Positions 45,540-57,137 of a DNA stretch of 64,000 nucleotides are shown here, piece by piece. Location: positions 1,167,046 through 1,231,045 of the forward strand of contig JNVV01000004.1 in NCBI GenBank assembly GCA_000733355.1, written 5' to 3'. This DNA comes from Falciphora oryzae (lineage: Eukaryota > Ascomycota > Sordariomycetes > Magnaporthales > Magnaporthaceae). How positions within the stretch are numbered: position 1 is the first letter of the stretch; the number at the start of each line of letters is the position of its first letter. The notes under the pieces were generated by a model. The model was given only the letters and a program-made list of their open reading frames with translations. It was not told the origin of the DNA and ran no database searches. Made by a program: the position numbers and the translations under genes.

Positions 45540-46614
45540 TTAGAAGTCCTCGTCATCATCGTCAGGCAGAGGGGCAGCCGTCGCTTCGTGGAGCTCCTTC
45601 TCGTACTGAGCCTTAAGCTCCTCGGTGACGACGGCAGTGGGGGGAGCCAGAGCGGGGGCGGCGACAAACTCCTATTATGGCATCAGCAACCAAATGCTCC
45701 TTGTGTAAAGACAGGGGTTTAGTAAACAAAGAAACATACCAGGGCGGGGTTGCCGACAAGCTTGCGGCCGAGCCACAGGAACGGCTTCTCGAAGTTGTAG
45801 TTGGACTTGGCCGAGATGTCGTAGTACTGGAGGTTCTTCTTGCGGTGGAAGGTGATGGTCTTGGCCTTCACCTTCCGCTCCTTGACATCAACCTTGTTGC
45901 CGCAGAGAACGATGGGGATGTTCTCGCAGACACGGACCAGGTCACCTAGCGGTAGGGAATAAATACGCGTCAGTCGGCCGATTCCCCCTCGTCAAAGCCT
46001 TTGTGGGTGCTCTAAATGGGTGGACAGCCGCGTATACTACGGCTAGCATCGGGATCATGTACTTACGGTGCCAGTTGGGGACGTTCTTGTAGGTGATGCG
46101 GGAGGTGACATCGAACATGATGATACCGCATTGGCCGTTGATGTAGTATCCGTCACGGAGACCGCCGAACTTCTCCTGTCCGGCGGTATCCCACACGTCG
46201 AACTGGATCTTGCCGAAGTTCTATTCGCTTTGTTAGACCAATATGCCCATCCGCTCCCGCATATGTCGGGAATCTGGGCGTTCCTTCAGTAGACTTACGG
46301 TGTCGAAGCCGAGGGGGTGGACCTCCACACCGAGGGTGGCCATATACTTCTTCTCGAACTCGCCCGTCAGATGGCGCTTGACGAACGTGGTCTGGAGTGG
46401 CGTCAACGTTAGAAATCAGCGGCTATGGCAGAGGTGGGTGGCGTGGCGCAAAGGCCGTCGAGGAGGGGTCGATGCGTCGAAGGAGAGCGCCGTCGCCGAG
46501 GGAGACGAAGTCGCCTTTCCGGAAGGCTTCGGGTGTTGTGTTGTCGAGTTGACTTGCCTTGCCAGTACCGCCATCGCCGACCAGCACCAGCTTGAAGGTG
46601 GGAACCTCAGCCAT
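45540..46614 (-). CDS. gsp1: Ran GTPase, 213 aa, five exons
   Basis: Small GTPase that drives nuclear import and export through importins and exportins and helps spindle assembly. Minus-strand exons: 46614-46558, 46391-46299, 46220-46067, 45945-45740, 45671-45540. Motifs: P-loop GDGGTGKTTF (K19 is the last residue of exon 1), switch I region [20 protein letters not shown], switch [21 protein letters not shown]4 [13 protein letters not shown]5 [12 protein letters not shown] and the acidic tail PDDDDEDF. The lack of a C-terminal Cys prenylation site is characteristic of Ran. Length is the usual ~214. Intron 1 (166 nt) is a GC-AG intron splitting the P-loop: AAG/GCAAGT. The start is the family MAEVP. 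Confidence 0.97.
46392..46557 (-). other. GC-AG intron in Ran, splitting the P-loop
   Basis: Donor AAG/GCAAGT at 46557, acceptor CCAG at 46392, 166 nt, phase 0. Splicing joins GDGGTGK to TTFVKRH exactly as the family requires, so the intron is secure although no GT donor is available there. Confidence 0.9.
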
Positions 46615-47892
46615 GGTTATGTGTGTCTACGTGAAGATTGGAAGCGGGTCGAGACGCTATGATCAAATCGCTGGACACTGAATATGCGCGCGCCCAAGGT
46701 CAGTGTCTGAGAAGCCCGACGAAGGCAGGGAGGAGGCGGGCAAGGAAAAAAAAAAAAAAAAAGAAAAAAAAAGATAGATGGATGCGGGGGGAAAGAGGAA
46801 AAGGATTAAATGCGTGCGAGGGTGGGTAGAATTTAAAGCAGGACGTTATCAATCCGAGCCCGTCAGGTGGCAGGCAGCAGGTCTCTTGAGATGGGGGCCC
46901 AACGTACCTTTTTCGTAGGATGACGTTGGAGGTTCAAAGGAGTGGGATGTTCGCCAAAGAGCAGAAGCCGGCAGAAATTCTCCTGTGTTGTTTTCACGAA
47001 GGCGGCCCAGCCTCCAGCAGCCTGATGGGCGAAAAACTCGCTGGTCGGGCAGGTGGCGGGGTACTGCTGGCACGTGACTGGCTCCTGTCGCTCATCCATG
47101 CGCTGCGCGCACGCTTCCACAGGTTGCGTGCTTCTGCCTGGCAAGCTTGCCTGGTCTTTTGGGCCCCTGCTCTCAACGACTTGACCAATGAGATTGGTTC
47201 AGAGCGAGGTTATCAGAACCCGAAAACAACCTGGAAATTTCCCCTTTTGCCCCTTGAGCCGATTTCTTCATCTTTCTATTTGTTTTATGTCCTCCCTTAG
47301 CTCACATGTTTTCATTCTTTAATTTCCTGGCCAACCCATCCTTGAAATAATTATATACGAGATATGAGCACCCACGTGAGACCGTTACATGTTTTGACTG
47401 ATTCAAAAATGAAAGATTTTCGTCCAGCGGCAGACTCGCTGAATTCTGCTTGAGCTTCTGTCCCGAAAAGACTTGACCAAACCTGAGAACTCTGGAGAGT
47501 AAACGACGTGACGAGAACACATGTCGTCCCGGGCTCCACGAACGCAGATGGGCGGGCGCCTAAATGCACCCAAGATTGAGGCCCGGGAAGTCCCTGAATC
47601 TGGCATCAAAGGCGTGCTTCATTGGTTGGAATGTCTAAAATCATCCATATGTACTCACCCTGCCGACGCCGGGCTGTCTAGGGCACGCGGGCTCCCTCTC
47701 GTCCGCCACCACAGGAGCTCGAGCCGACTCTTCACCTTGATACAGACTGATTTGCATCAGCTCGCTTGACCGCGATCCTAGCCCCACGGGAGTCGACTAC
47801 ACACATCTGCCTTTATTTGGTCCCGTTTCCAGGGTTGAGCATTCCTGCGCCAACAGCTGCGACATGTCCGCACTCCCTCAGTGCGGCTAATC
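46615..47892. other. Intergenic region between Ran and Nas2
   Basis: No gene supported. It holds the Ran promoter and leader (minus strand) and the 3' end of Nas2. Frames in it are short and of random composition. Confidence 0.55.
46746..46772. repeat. Poly(A) tract (A17-G-A9) upstream of Ran
   Basis: On the coding (minus) strand this is a T tract about 130-160 bases before the Ran ATG. Long dA:dT runs upstream of genes often keep nucleosomes away, so a promoter role is plausible but not shown. Confidence 0.85.
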
Positions 47893-48880
47893 TCAGACCG
47901 GCAGGATATGGCAGCCCAACAGTCCTCTTCCTCCCCAATCTCGGCGAGGGGTCAACGTCAACCGAAGCTCCTGGGCCTGACCGGGCCCACTGCTTCTGGC
48001 AATCTTGACCAGCACGTTTTGCTGCGGAGAATGTCAGCCGAATGAAACCACATATCTGTCGGAGGCTCCCAGCATATCACCCATGCCGCTGCCAGTGGAA
48101 ACTTACCCCCTCGTTGCCCTGCACGCACTCGCCGACCTTCTTAAGGCCGTCGTGGTTTGCGTGGTTGACGTAGCCAAAGTTGCAGATCAGATCTCCCGCC
48201 CTGAGGCCAGCCCTGTTGGCGGGGCTGCCGTCGACGACGCTGTTGACCTTTGCGAAAGGGGGATCGAGCACCTCGGGCGCCGAATCTGGGAACCGTTCGG
48301 TCGTCGCAAAAGCTGTCGCGGAGGGTGCGTCGGCCTCGTCGTCATCGAGGTTGGCAAAGTGCTCATGGAGCTGCTTCTCAATCACAGCCATGAGGTCTTT
48401 GTAGTCGTTTCGCAGGTGGATGATTCGTGCCCGGGTTGTCCGTACTAGCGTCGAGTAAACCCCACCAAGTTAGCAACTGCGACTTGGTTTCGTATTCTGT
48501 CTCACGCGCGCTGCTAATTCTGCAGAAGCAGAGCAGCGTCCCGGTAGAGAAATGTGAAAATAGAGCACGAACTCTGGGCGACGTCGAGGTCGGCGCGGGG
48601 GAACCCGTCCGGGGTCAGGAGGCTCGTGTTCATGTCGACATTGTGCTGTTTGCAGTTTGGTTTCCCCCCCGCACTGGTCAGCCTAAGACTCTCGTGATCG
48701 TGGCCATGGCTGGGAAGTAGAACGCACCGACTCCAGAACGCCTCCCAGGGCCTTGAGCTCCGCCTCGAGGTTGTCCTTTTTGCGCTGCAGCTCCGCGATA
48801 GTCAAATGCCCCGCGCGACCGTTGGTTGTGGGCGCGGTCGTGGGCCCCGACGGGACTGTGGGTGCGTGCAGATTGCTCAT
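47893..48880 (-). CDS. nas2: 26S proteasome assembly chaperone Nas2 / PSMD9, 230 aa
   Basis: Chaperone that binds the proteasomal ATPase Rpt5 during assembly of the 19S base; it leaves before the mature 26S particle. Minus-strand exons: 48880-48728, 48645-48573, 48444-48107, 48021-47893; joins keep frame (phase 0, 1, 0). The N-terminal helical part (LTIAELQRKKDNLEAELKAL, then IRTTRARIIHLRNDYKDLM and MAVIEKQLHEHFANL) is followed by a PDZ domain: PFAKVNSVVDGSPANRAGL, GDLICNFGYVNHANH, QNVLVKIARSSG and the end LRLTLTPRRDWGGGLLGCH, typical of the family. Intron 2 (128 nt) has the donor GTTCGT instead of the usual GTAAGT/GTATGT. Length matches other PSMD9 proteins. Confidence 0.92.
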
Positions 48881-50334
48881 TTTCGAATGCAGATCGTCTG
48901 CCTGTGGACGGGCGCAGCAACCACCATGTTTGGTGGGAGGAAACGGCTTGAAGTGCTAGGTGGTCACGCGCGGGGAGGTCGCGGTTGGATGGCACCGCGA
49001 CGGAAGCTTAAGCTGTGGCGGGGTGCTCTGGTTGGCCTGGCCGGTACGTCAGTGCAAGCACCCCTGGAGTCTCTGTCACGCTAACCGAGTTCGTGTGGGC
49101 TTCCAGAGCCGTCCCAGGGCTGAAGGGGAAGATGCCGAGCCATGAGGCAAGTGGAGACCCGACATAACGGCGTGCAGCCCTGCGACCACCAGGGTCCTTG
49201 GACTTGCTCCATTCCATATTGATTACCCCTGACGGCACCCTTCAGGGACTCGAATCATGGCCGCCCGTGCCTTTATTTTTACAGTGGCGCCGCTAGACTT
49301 GGCCACCTGGCAACGCGAGTCTGTCTTCATCTGGATGCGACCCGGTCTCACAGGCAAGTGCAGGCCGGTCGGTTTGACGTCGTTGTTTAATCTCGAACTG
49401 CCCGTGCGGCTCGATCGGCAAGTCAAAGGTGTCAGCCAGGCTGGCAGGCATACGTCGGCAGGCAGGGGTATAGTACCGTAGATTTCCCAGGCGCATGATA
49501 GCCTCCCGTGGCTCCCAGTCCGCTGGAGCTCGCGTCGCCTAGCCAGGCTGCGCATGGCCTCAGGGCCCAGCGATCGACGCCGGTGTCGTCCTGTCTCACG
49601 GCCCAAGTCCCGTCCGTCCCATATAAGGTTTCGGGCGGCCTTGCTAGAACGCCCGAATGCCCTCTAGCGGTCATGCCACGCACCGTGTCATGGGGCAGGC
49701 GTGGAGAAGCCCAGGGGCGGCACAGGCCCTCCACCTTGTTATTGAGTGCATGCTGTGTCAACGGTAGTGGAGTCGTGCCTCCTCTCATGAGCGCGAGCCT
49801 GCACCCGCGCGCGCAACGGGCCATCGTGCCTTCCCAACGTCCCCAGCGAATGGCTTCCGCCTCTAACCCATAAGGGGCCGTCCCGTCCCCATTCGGTTCT
49901 TTTCACCCGCAGCAGGCAGCACCTCCAGCCAAAGTTGGAACGGCCAGCTTGACGGACAGCCGGCTCGCGACAGGACCGCCCGGGCACCTGGAGGACCCTT
50001 GAATGCGCCCTCCCCTCCTCCTTCTCCCCATTGTCCCGTCTGTATCTGCGGGCTTGTCGAGGGTCCTGCGGCCGTCCCTCTGGGCTCGGCGCAGCGACAG
50101 GTACATCTTTTCAAGACCTCTCCGACTCCCGCCGACTCTGCCACTCGACCTGCCACCATGCCCTATCCCCGTCCGCCCTGACTCTTCTATCATGTTTTGA
50201 GACCGCCACCTGCGGGCATCGGGAGGCAGGCAATCCTTGGATGGATCTTTGGGTTTTGCATCTTTCGTTTCTTGGTCTTTGTTCTGTTGCTCTTTTCGAG
50301 CGATTCCATTCTTTTCCACCCGACCAGCCCTACC
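48881..50334. other. Divergent intergenic region of Nas2 and RhoGEF
   Basis: No gene supported. The left part is the Nas2 promoter (minus); the right part is the RhoGEF promoter and leader (plus), becoming T- and C-rich from 50250. Overlapping open frames here show no domain. Confidence 0.55.
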
Positions 50335-53300
50335 ATGACCACTATGGCCCCGGCGAACCCCGAGCCCCGGCCAGTCTCTCCGGCCCCGTCGACAAGGTCG
50401 GTGATCGTCAGCCGGCCGAGCCGACCAAGCAGCCCACTCGCGTCCGTTGCGCCCACTGAACTCCACACCCCAGAGCGAGCGTCCTCCCATGTGGACCCCG
50501 CCCCCGACGGCGGCGCGTTGCTCACCTCGGGAGACGGCTTGCATGAGGAAGAGCCCGACCATGATTGGCAGACCGAAGACAACTTGGCCTCGTTGCGTTT
50601 CATTTTAAATAATAACGGCGACGCCTATGGCGCCGACGAGTTCCCCGATCCCCCCTCGCCCCTCGAGCCGACCCCAAACCGTCTTCCTGCTCCTGAGCTG
50701 AGCTTGCCGGCCGACAAGTCCCGAAAGCCCTTCCACAAGTGGATGAATACCCTGCGCAAGCGCGGAGAACAGCGGCGCCGGAACCTTGACCTGGACATCC
50801 CCGCGGCCCAGTTCCTCTCGATCGATGCCGAGGTAACCAAGCCGGGGAACTACAACCGTCACCGCCGGCACTCGTCGTCAGACTCGTCTTTCGCCTTTAT
50901 TACCGCCTTGAAGAGTCCCAGTATCAGCCTCGCCAGCTTCAGTGCCCTCGGCCGATCCAAGCTAGCTACGAATGTCGTCTCTTCCAAGGCCCACTCGCGG
51001 ACGGACCGCAGCAGCAGGGCGTCCCTCTCGGGGGTGAGGCTATCAGAGGATAGCCAGTATCCCGGCAGAGGCGCAGCTATGGACCCCGCCGTGGCCGAGC
51101 GCGCCATGCAGCGCCGCCGCATCCTCGAGGAGCTGATAAACACCGAAGAGGGCTACATTAGAGACGTGCGCTTCCTGATGAATGTAGGCACTCACTCCCC
51201 TCCCCACCCTACTACTGAGGCCCGTCTGTGGCTGGAGCTAAGCAAGGCAAATAGGTGTATGTGACGATCCTGGCGTCATTGCCAACTCAGGTCCCTGGTC
51301 TCCGATCGTCCATAAACCAAAACATGACGGAGATAGTGGAGCTGCACGAAGAGCTCCTCGGCGAGCTGCACCGGGCCGTGCCGCATTCGGAATACACGCA
51401 AGCCGAGGTGCCTTCAGGGGCTCGCAATAGCCTCGGTCCCGTCCCCGAGGACAACAATGGTGATCTATGGCTACAGGATGCCCCCGAGATGATGGCCGAG
51501 CCTCAAGTGGCTGCCGAGGTAGCCAAGATCTTCATCGCCAAGGTAGGAATCTTTCATACTGGTCTAGATCGTAGCCTCCGCCGTTGGTTTGCTTCGCATC
51601 TATCACCTGCTAATGCACTCTACTCACACCTTAGATGAACCGGTTCTTCATATATGAGGAGTACGGGGCCAAGTACGAGCTCATGATGAACGACGTCAAC
51701 CTTGCCCGTCGGACCCTTGCGGACTGGGAGAAATACCAGAAGGGACTAGAAGCGCTTGCCGCGTCTATTGGGCCAATGAACAGCCATGACGACTTTTCCT
51801 CCAAGAAGTCTTTGACCATCGGGGACCTACTCGTCAAGGTGCGACGTACCCTTGCAGTGCCCTGCTTGCGCTGCTTTCTCGGTGGAGTCTCGTGTGCAAG
51901 TGCTGATCTATCCTGAATCCCAGCCAATCCAACGCGTGTGCAAGTACCCGTTGCTTTTCGCGGAGCTCCTCAAGTACACGCCCGTTTTCGATTGCCCTCA
52001 TTCACACATGGTGATTGAGGATGCTCTGGTTCGCCTCCGGGAAGCCACGGGCGAAATCAACCGGGCGACGGACGACCCTCAAATGAAGACTACCCTTGAG
52101 AGAACCTGGCTGCTTCAGGACCGCCTCGTCTTCCCAGACCAGGTACGTACCCCCTGTAGTAGGATGCAGTCCACATTCGGCCGCTCCTAGGCCTACATAG
52201 CTGACCCTTTTCTATCGCTATTCAAGAGGCTCGATGCGGCTTCCAAGAATCGCGTCCGCTCTTTCGGACACATTCAGCTTTGCGGCGTCCTCCATGTCTG
52301 CTGGCAAACCAAAGATGCTGTCACCGGACAGTATCTAATATGCCTCCTCTATCGCGACTGGCTCTGTATCGCAGCGGCCGGCAGGGCCGACCAGATATAC
52401 ACGATACTTCTCTGCACGGAGCTGGCGAGTCTCAAGATCGAGGACGCTGACAATGGCAGGGGTGAGTGAGGCTGATCACATGTCTTGGAGCTGTTTATTC
52501 TCTAGATCCTGTTCCGAGAGGGACATCCTGGCCGTTCGAATCATGACACTGACATGCCCCAGGGATTCAATGTCATACGGCGCCACACTCGTGGAAGCTA
52601 GTGTTCGAGTGCGACTATGAGTTGTATGAGATTATCATGACGGCCTGCAGTCCCAAAGAGGGTCAGGAGTGGCGCGGTCGCCTTGAGCACTCGGCGGCCA
52701 GTGAAGATTCGCGCACAGCTGACCCGATGGGATTCTGTGCCCTCTCGTTAAACATCAAGAGTTTGGGAACCGTGTTTGGAAAGCCAGGTTCGTATACCCT
52801 CTAGCTGGCCTCTTTCATTCCTTTCGCTTCAGGGCGAGGGAAGTCCGGCCTGGTAGCTACTGACATCGCTCCTACAGGCACAATAGCTCGAAGGATATCA
52901 ATACACCGGGCCATAACCGTGGGGCCCAAATCTTCCCTTTGCCAAGTCGTTCTCAAAAACACGAGCCTGGAAAAGGAGGCGGCGGCGCCCTCATCCGCGT
53001 CGTCGAAGCATGGACCGCAAAGGTCACTGTCACTACTAGGGCCACCGAGCCGGGTATCCTTACTGACGCCATCGAGGTCAGAACGGGCAAGACTCGAGGG
53101 GCTGCTCTCGGATGTCTGGACTCGAGAGGTTTTGCCCTTCCCGGGCATGACGGTCCGTGGACGGGGCGAGCACCTCGTTCGGGCTGGGGCATCGTCCATG
53201 ATGCGCAAACTGAGCGTCGCCAGCATCGCGAGCACTTTCTCAAGGAGATCCGGCAGCGTAGCGAGCATATCCAAGAACACCAGCCCCGACGAGGCCGTCG

Positions 53301-53788
53301 GCTCCAGTTTCAAGACGACAGCAGATCCGGTCAGCGCCGTGTGGGCTTTTGCCGCCTCGGAGGAGAGGCGCGGTTCTTGCCCAGCCACGATTGAAACAAA
53401 AAGCGTCGCAACAATGCCGCCCTCGGAGCTGTCCCCCGACGAGTACGACGAGCAAGGCATGTCATCGGTAATGTCTTTTTCGGACACGGCTGTCGATAAG
53501 TTTGGGTTCTCGGACTTTGGCAACCAGGCACTGCCGGGATCGCCGGTGCCCCCTGCCTCGCCAAAGAGCAGCATACAACTTAGCCGCCGGCCCTCAGCAC
53601 GATCCAAGTTTTCTCGACGGGACTCTTTGGCCTTCGGATCTGAGAAAGGGAACATGCCCCAGGCAGGGCTGCCCCGGGCGTCGACAGGTTACAGGTCGTC
53701 GTCGGTCAAGTCGGGGAGCCGATGGACTAAGGTCGGGGGCCTCCATCGAGGGGTGATGGTCCAAGGAATCCGAGGCTTCTTCCGGTGA
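50335..53788 (+). CDS. Dbl-type RhoGEF (DH-PH), 976 aa, seven exons
   Basis: Guanine nucleotide exchange factor that activates a Rho-family GTPase in polarity or cell-wall signalling; the target GTPase is not known. Exons 50335-51183, 51255-51542, 51635-51838, 51924-52142, 52227-52461, 52563-52787, 52878-53788; every join keeps frame. Residues 1-260 are disordered with Ser-Pro sites. The DH domain (~265-515) has RRRILEELINTEEGYIRDV, then VTILASLPTQ..., and QRVCKYPLLFAELLKYT, the most conserved DH helix. A PH-like region (~535-640; FGHIQLCGVLHVCW, SWKLVFECDYELYEI) follows. The last 300 residues are Ser/Arg-rich. Intron 6 (52788-52877) has a GTTCGT donor. The start is the first ATG of the frame; upstream in-frame sequence has only TTG and would add a hydrophobic segment. 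Confidence 0.9.
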
Positions 53789-56189
53789 TTTGATCACTTG
53801 GGCAGCACGTCATTCCCACGATGGTGCAGCTCCCGGGCCGCCCTACTGTTCTTCTATATTCACATTGCTACATTTTCCTTGTTTCCTGGAGTTCTGGGGA
53901 TGTTATATTGTCCTTACTGGCTTGGTTTACCCGCCGTTTTCGGTAGACAGGGGCAGGAGACACAGGCTTATACCCCGAATGTTTATTAGTTTAATGTTGC
54001 TGCGCTCGTTTTGTCTTGTTTTTCTTGTTTGTTTTTTTCTTCCCCCTTCTCTTCAAGGTCATGGACGACGGGTTTGGTTCCGCGACATTTCATGTCTAGG
54101 CATCCCGACAGCGTCCTATTATTACCCAATGTGCCGGAAGGCTTTCGCATCAGCTATCAATTAAGCGGACAAGTAAAGATATCCTCCTAGACAAGCTCAG
54201 GTTGAAAGAAGGCCTTTCGCTGCGTATCGTGATAGTTCTGCCGAATTTATGCGTTTTCATACTTTGTCGAGCCGTTGATGCCCTTGAAGACCCTCGACAC
54301 AATGACCCAAGCACAAAGTGGGAAAAAGTTGTGACCACACCCAATAGTCGCACTCACCCAGCCATTTGCCAATGCAGACACCCGGGTGCACTTGGATGCC
54401 CGGCAGAAGCTACGCGAATACACCCCAAAGGTCTGGTTTGGCCGGGGCACAGGCTGCGGCGAGAAGATTTGGACGCAGGAGGTCCCGTGCCACGCCAGGC
54501 CTTTGCAGGAGACACGTAACCACCTATGAGTCTTCATTGTCGCTCAGGCGGTCATGAAGGTTTGCAGGAACACTGCACCGCGTCAGGTCAGAAACAGCCG
54601 GCGGCGCTGAAGCTCTGGCGGGACGGGACGATGTCTGTCGCCTTTTGCGCCGCCTGCCTGCACCTGGTTCAGGTTGGGGCGGCGTGCGCTTTTTTAGGCG
54701 TGCATGAATATGCACGCGCGCTTTGGGACCGACCTACACTTTTTGTTTCGCAGAATTGTGCTTGTTTCCTGGTTCCCCTTTTCCCCAGATTGCTATTTCC
54801 CATCACAACAGCGCACGAAGACCGACCAGCGCAACATGACGAGCCAAGGCCTTCGAAGTGCAGCAAGTCCTCAATCCCCAAATATAGAAACACGGATTTG
54901 GTCTTGTTCCACCCTCCCCGTCGGCTCATCCGCCGGAACAAAAGGTCCTCCGGCCAAGATAACAGAGCCAGGGGGTTTGGTTGGTTGGTTGGGGGTTGTG
55001 AAAAAAAGGTTCCGAGAGAATGGACACATGGACGAAATGCGGGCATTCGGAGGTCGTTCGGGCTGGGCTCTGTCCAGGCCTAAGAGAGAAAAAAAAAAAA
55101 GAAGAAGCAAAAAACTAGCCTAGCAAAGTGCGTGCGTCTGCGCGTGTTCTATTTGGGGGGAAGGCCAAGGCAATGTGTGATAGTGATATGATCATCCGGC
55201 GTGCATGCAGCTGCAGTCTTCTCTTGTGTGCCAATGCAACCACGTGCGGCAGAGCCAGGAAACAGGTAGGGAGGACGTCGCGCGTGTGGAAGACGTATAT
55301 GCCCACGGCCCACGCGCTCCTATAGCCGCAGCGTGGCGGACAATCGGCGAGGCCACTGGGCGCCACGGCGCAAAAGCACCAGCCGTCTGTCCCGCTGTCA
55401 TCCATCTCACCGTCACTCATCACGCCCCCGGGCCCGGCGGCTTTTGCGAGCGCTCCTCCGTTCATTGTCACATCGTGCCCTGCGGCCTTGGTGACGACGG
55501 GGGAAGCGGCTGACCAACGAGAAGGAATGGCGTGCGTGCTCTGCGGTGTGACGGAGCATCACCACAGCCCCGAGTCAACCTCTCGAAAGGGGAGGAGATC
55601 GCACAGCGCCGTCCCGCTGGGGAGCACGGGCTTCCTGTCCGTCGGCAGAGGACTTGTGCCGGCGAGCCGCAATCACCGCCAGCCGGTCACACGTCGTTCG
55701 TTCGCCCGGCCAGCCGCCCGCCCCCTCATTCGACAGAGTGGCGTCAGGGCATTGTATTTTTAGGTAAGAACCGGCCCCAAACGCTAGACCAGAGAGGGCA
55801 CTCTTTCAAGGTTGCGAGATTGGATCCGGTCAAGATTGGGGCGGACTAGCGGGAGAGCGTCCCTCTCCCCCACCCCTCGGCGGAGTGTCGTTTTCTTTTA
55901 CGATGGACGGCTGTGAGTAGTCGGCGATATCACATCGTGCCATGGGTCCCAGTCAGCCCGCAAAGGAAGGAAAAAGCTCTGTGCGGTGATATTGTGTCGG
56001 TCGGTGAAAGGTGACGAGATAGCCAACCCCCAAGTGCGGGGAAAAAAAGCTAAATCCGTGCTCTCTCGGTGGGCGGGCGGGCCAAGTCAGGGTCGGATTG
56101 GGCACAGCGTAACTCCCGCTTCCCGCCCCGACGATGGAGACCGAGCCGTCACCTTCCCTCGCGGGTGACCTTTGTTGCGGTGAGTGAGG

Positions 56190-56190
<1 letters not shown>

Positions 56191-56225
<35 letters not shown>
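56191..56225. repeat. Poly(T) run of 35
   Basis: Uninterrupted T tract in the empty region. No flanking target duplication or tRNA-like head was found, so a retroposon tail is not supported. Confidence 0.9.
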
Positions 56226-56230
<5 letters not shown>

Positions 56231-57120
56231 CTTTGCCGCTCGCGATCGAGTCGTGTACGGATCCGCATGATGTGCGGGGAAAAATAAAATAAATTATCGC
56301 TCGCTTGACGGATAGTTGACCGTAGGGGGCCCCTCTAGCAAGTGAGTAATGGTGAAGCAGCTCATCGCTCTAGGTTTTCCGGGCTTGCTTTCGCCAAGAG
56401 ACGCAGGTTTCCAAGCTATGGGCGGTGTGCTCTCGCCCTCGTTTACACACGACGCAGGGAGCAGGAGGGAGAGACCTCCAAGGTGGTGGTGATGGCGTTG
56501 CTTGGCTGCCTGTCGGCCAAAAGGAGTCAAACAAAATTGCCACATTTGAATGCCGCGCGGAGCATTTCGTAGTCCTCGGCCGTCGCTGGTCGTGGACTCG
56601 ATGCCCGGGCCCAGCTTGGTTGCAGAAAGACAATCAATTGGAAAAAGTGTGATTCGACGCGTGCCTCGATCGGGCAACCAATCAATTGGGCGAGGTTGGC
56701 TCCAATCAGACGAACAAGGGACGGTGCAGGATCTAGAAAAGAATGATTCCAAGGACGAGACGGAAGAGACGTGGATGATACCTCAGGCAACCTATCATGG
56801 AACAGCCCAGATTGCGTTGTTCTGGTGGTTGGGACTTGGGGTTTGGTTCCATTCAATGCACCATTCCATGCTGCTGGCAGCAACGACCCCAGACCAGACG
56901 GCACGCTATCCCGTGGCAGCAGCAGCAGGACGACGCTATCGGAACGTCCCACGCCCGAGGGGCCAATCACGACGGCCCTCCAGCCGCCCGACGAGGTCTG
57001 CAGGCCGCGGGATTTCCAAGATGTGCATATGCGCTCCACTAAAACCCAGCACGCCAGCACACATGTTGGCTGGTTAGCTGGGACCAAGGATACGAAGAAA
57101 GCTGACGCGGGGGTTTGGGG

Positions 57121-57137
57121 GTGTGTGTGTGTGTGTG
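57121..57137. repeat. (GT)n microsatellite
   Basis: About eight consecutive GT units in non-coding DNA. Confidence 0.85.

Noticed and set aside
56191..56225. Poly(T) run as the tail of a minus-strand SINE
   Set aside because: No A/B box, tRNA-like head or target duplication found in the flanking 150 bases.
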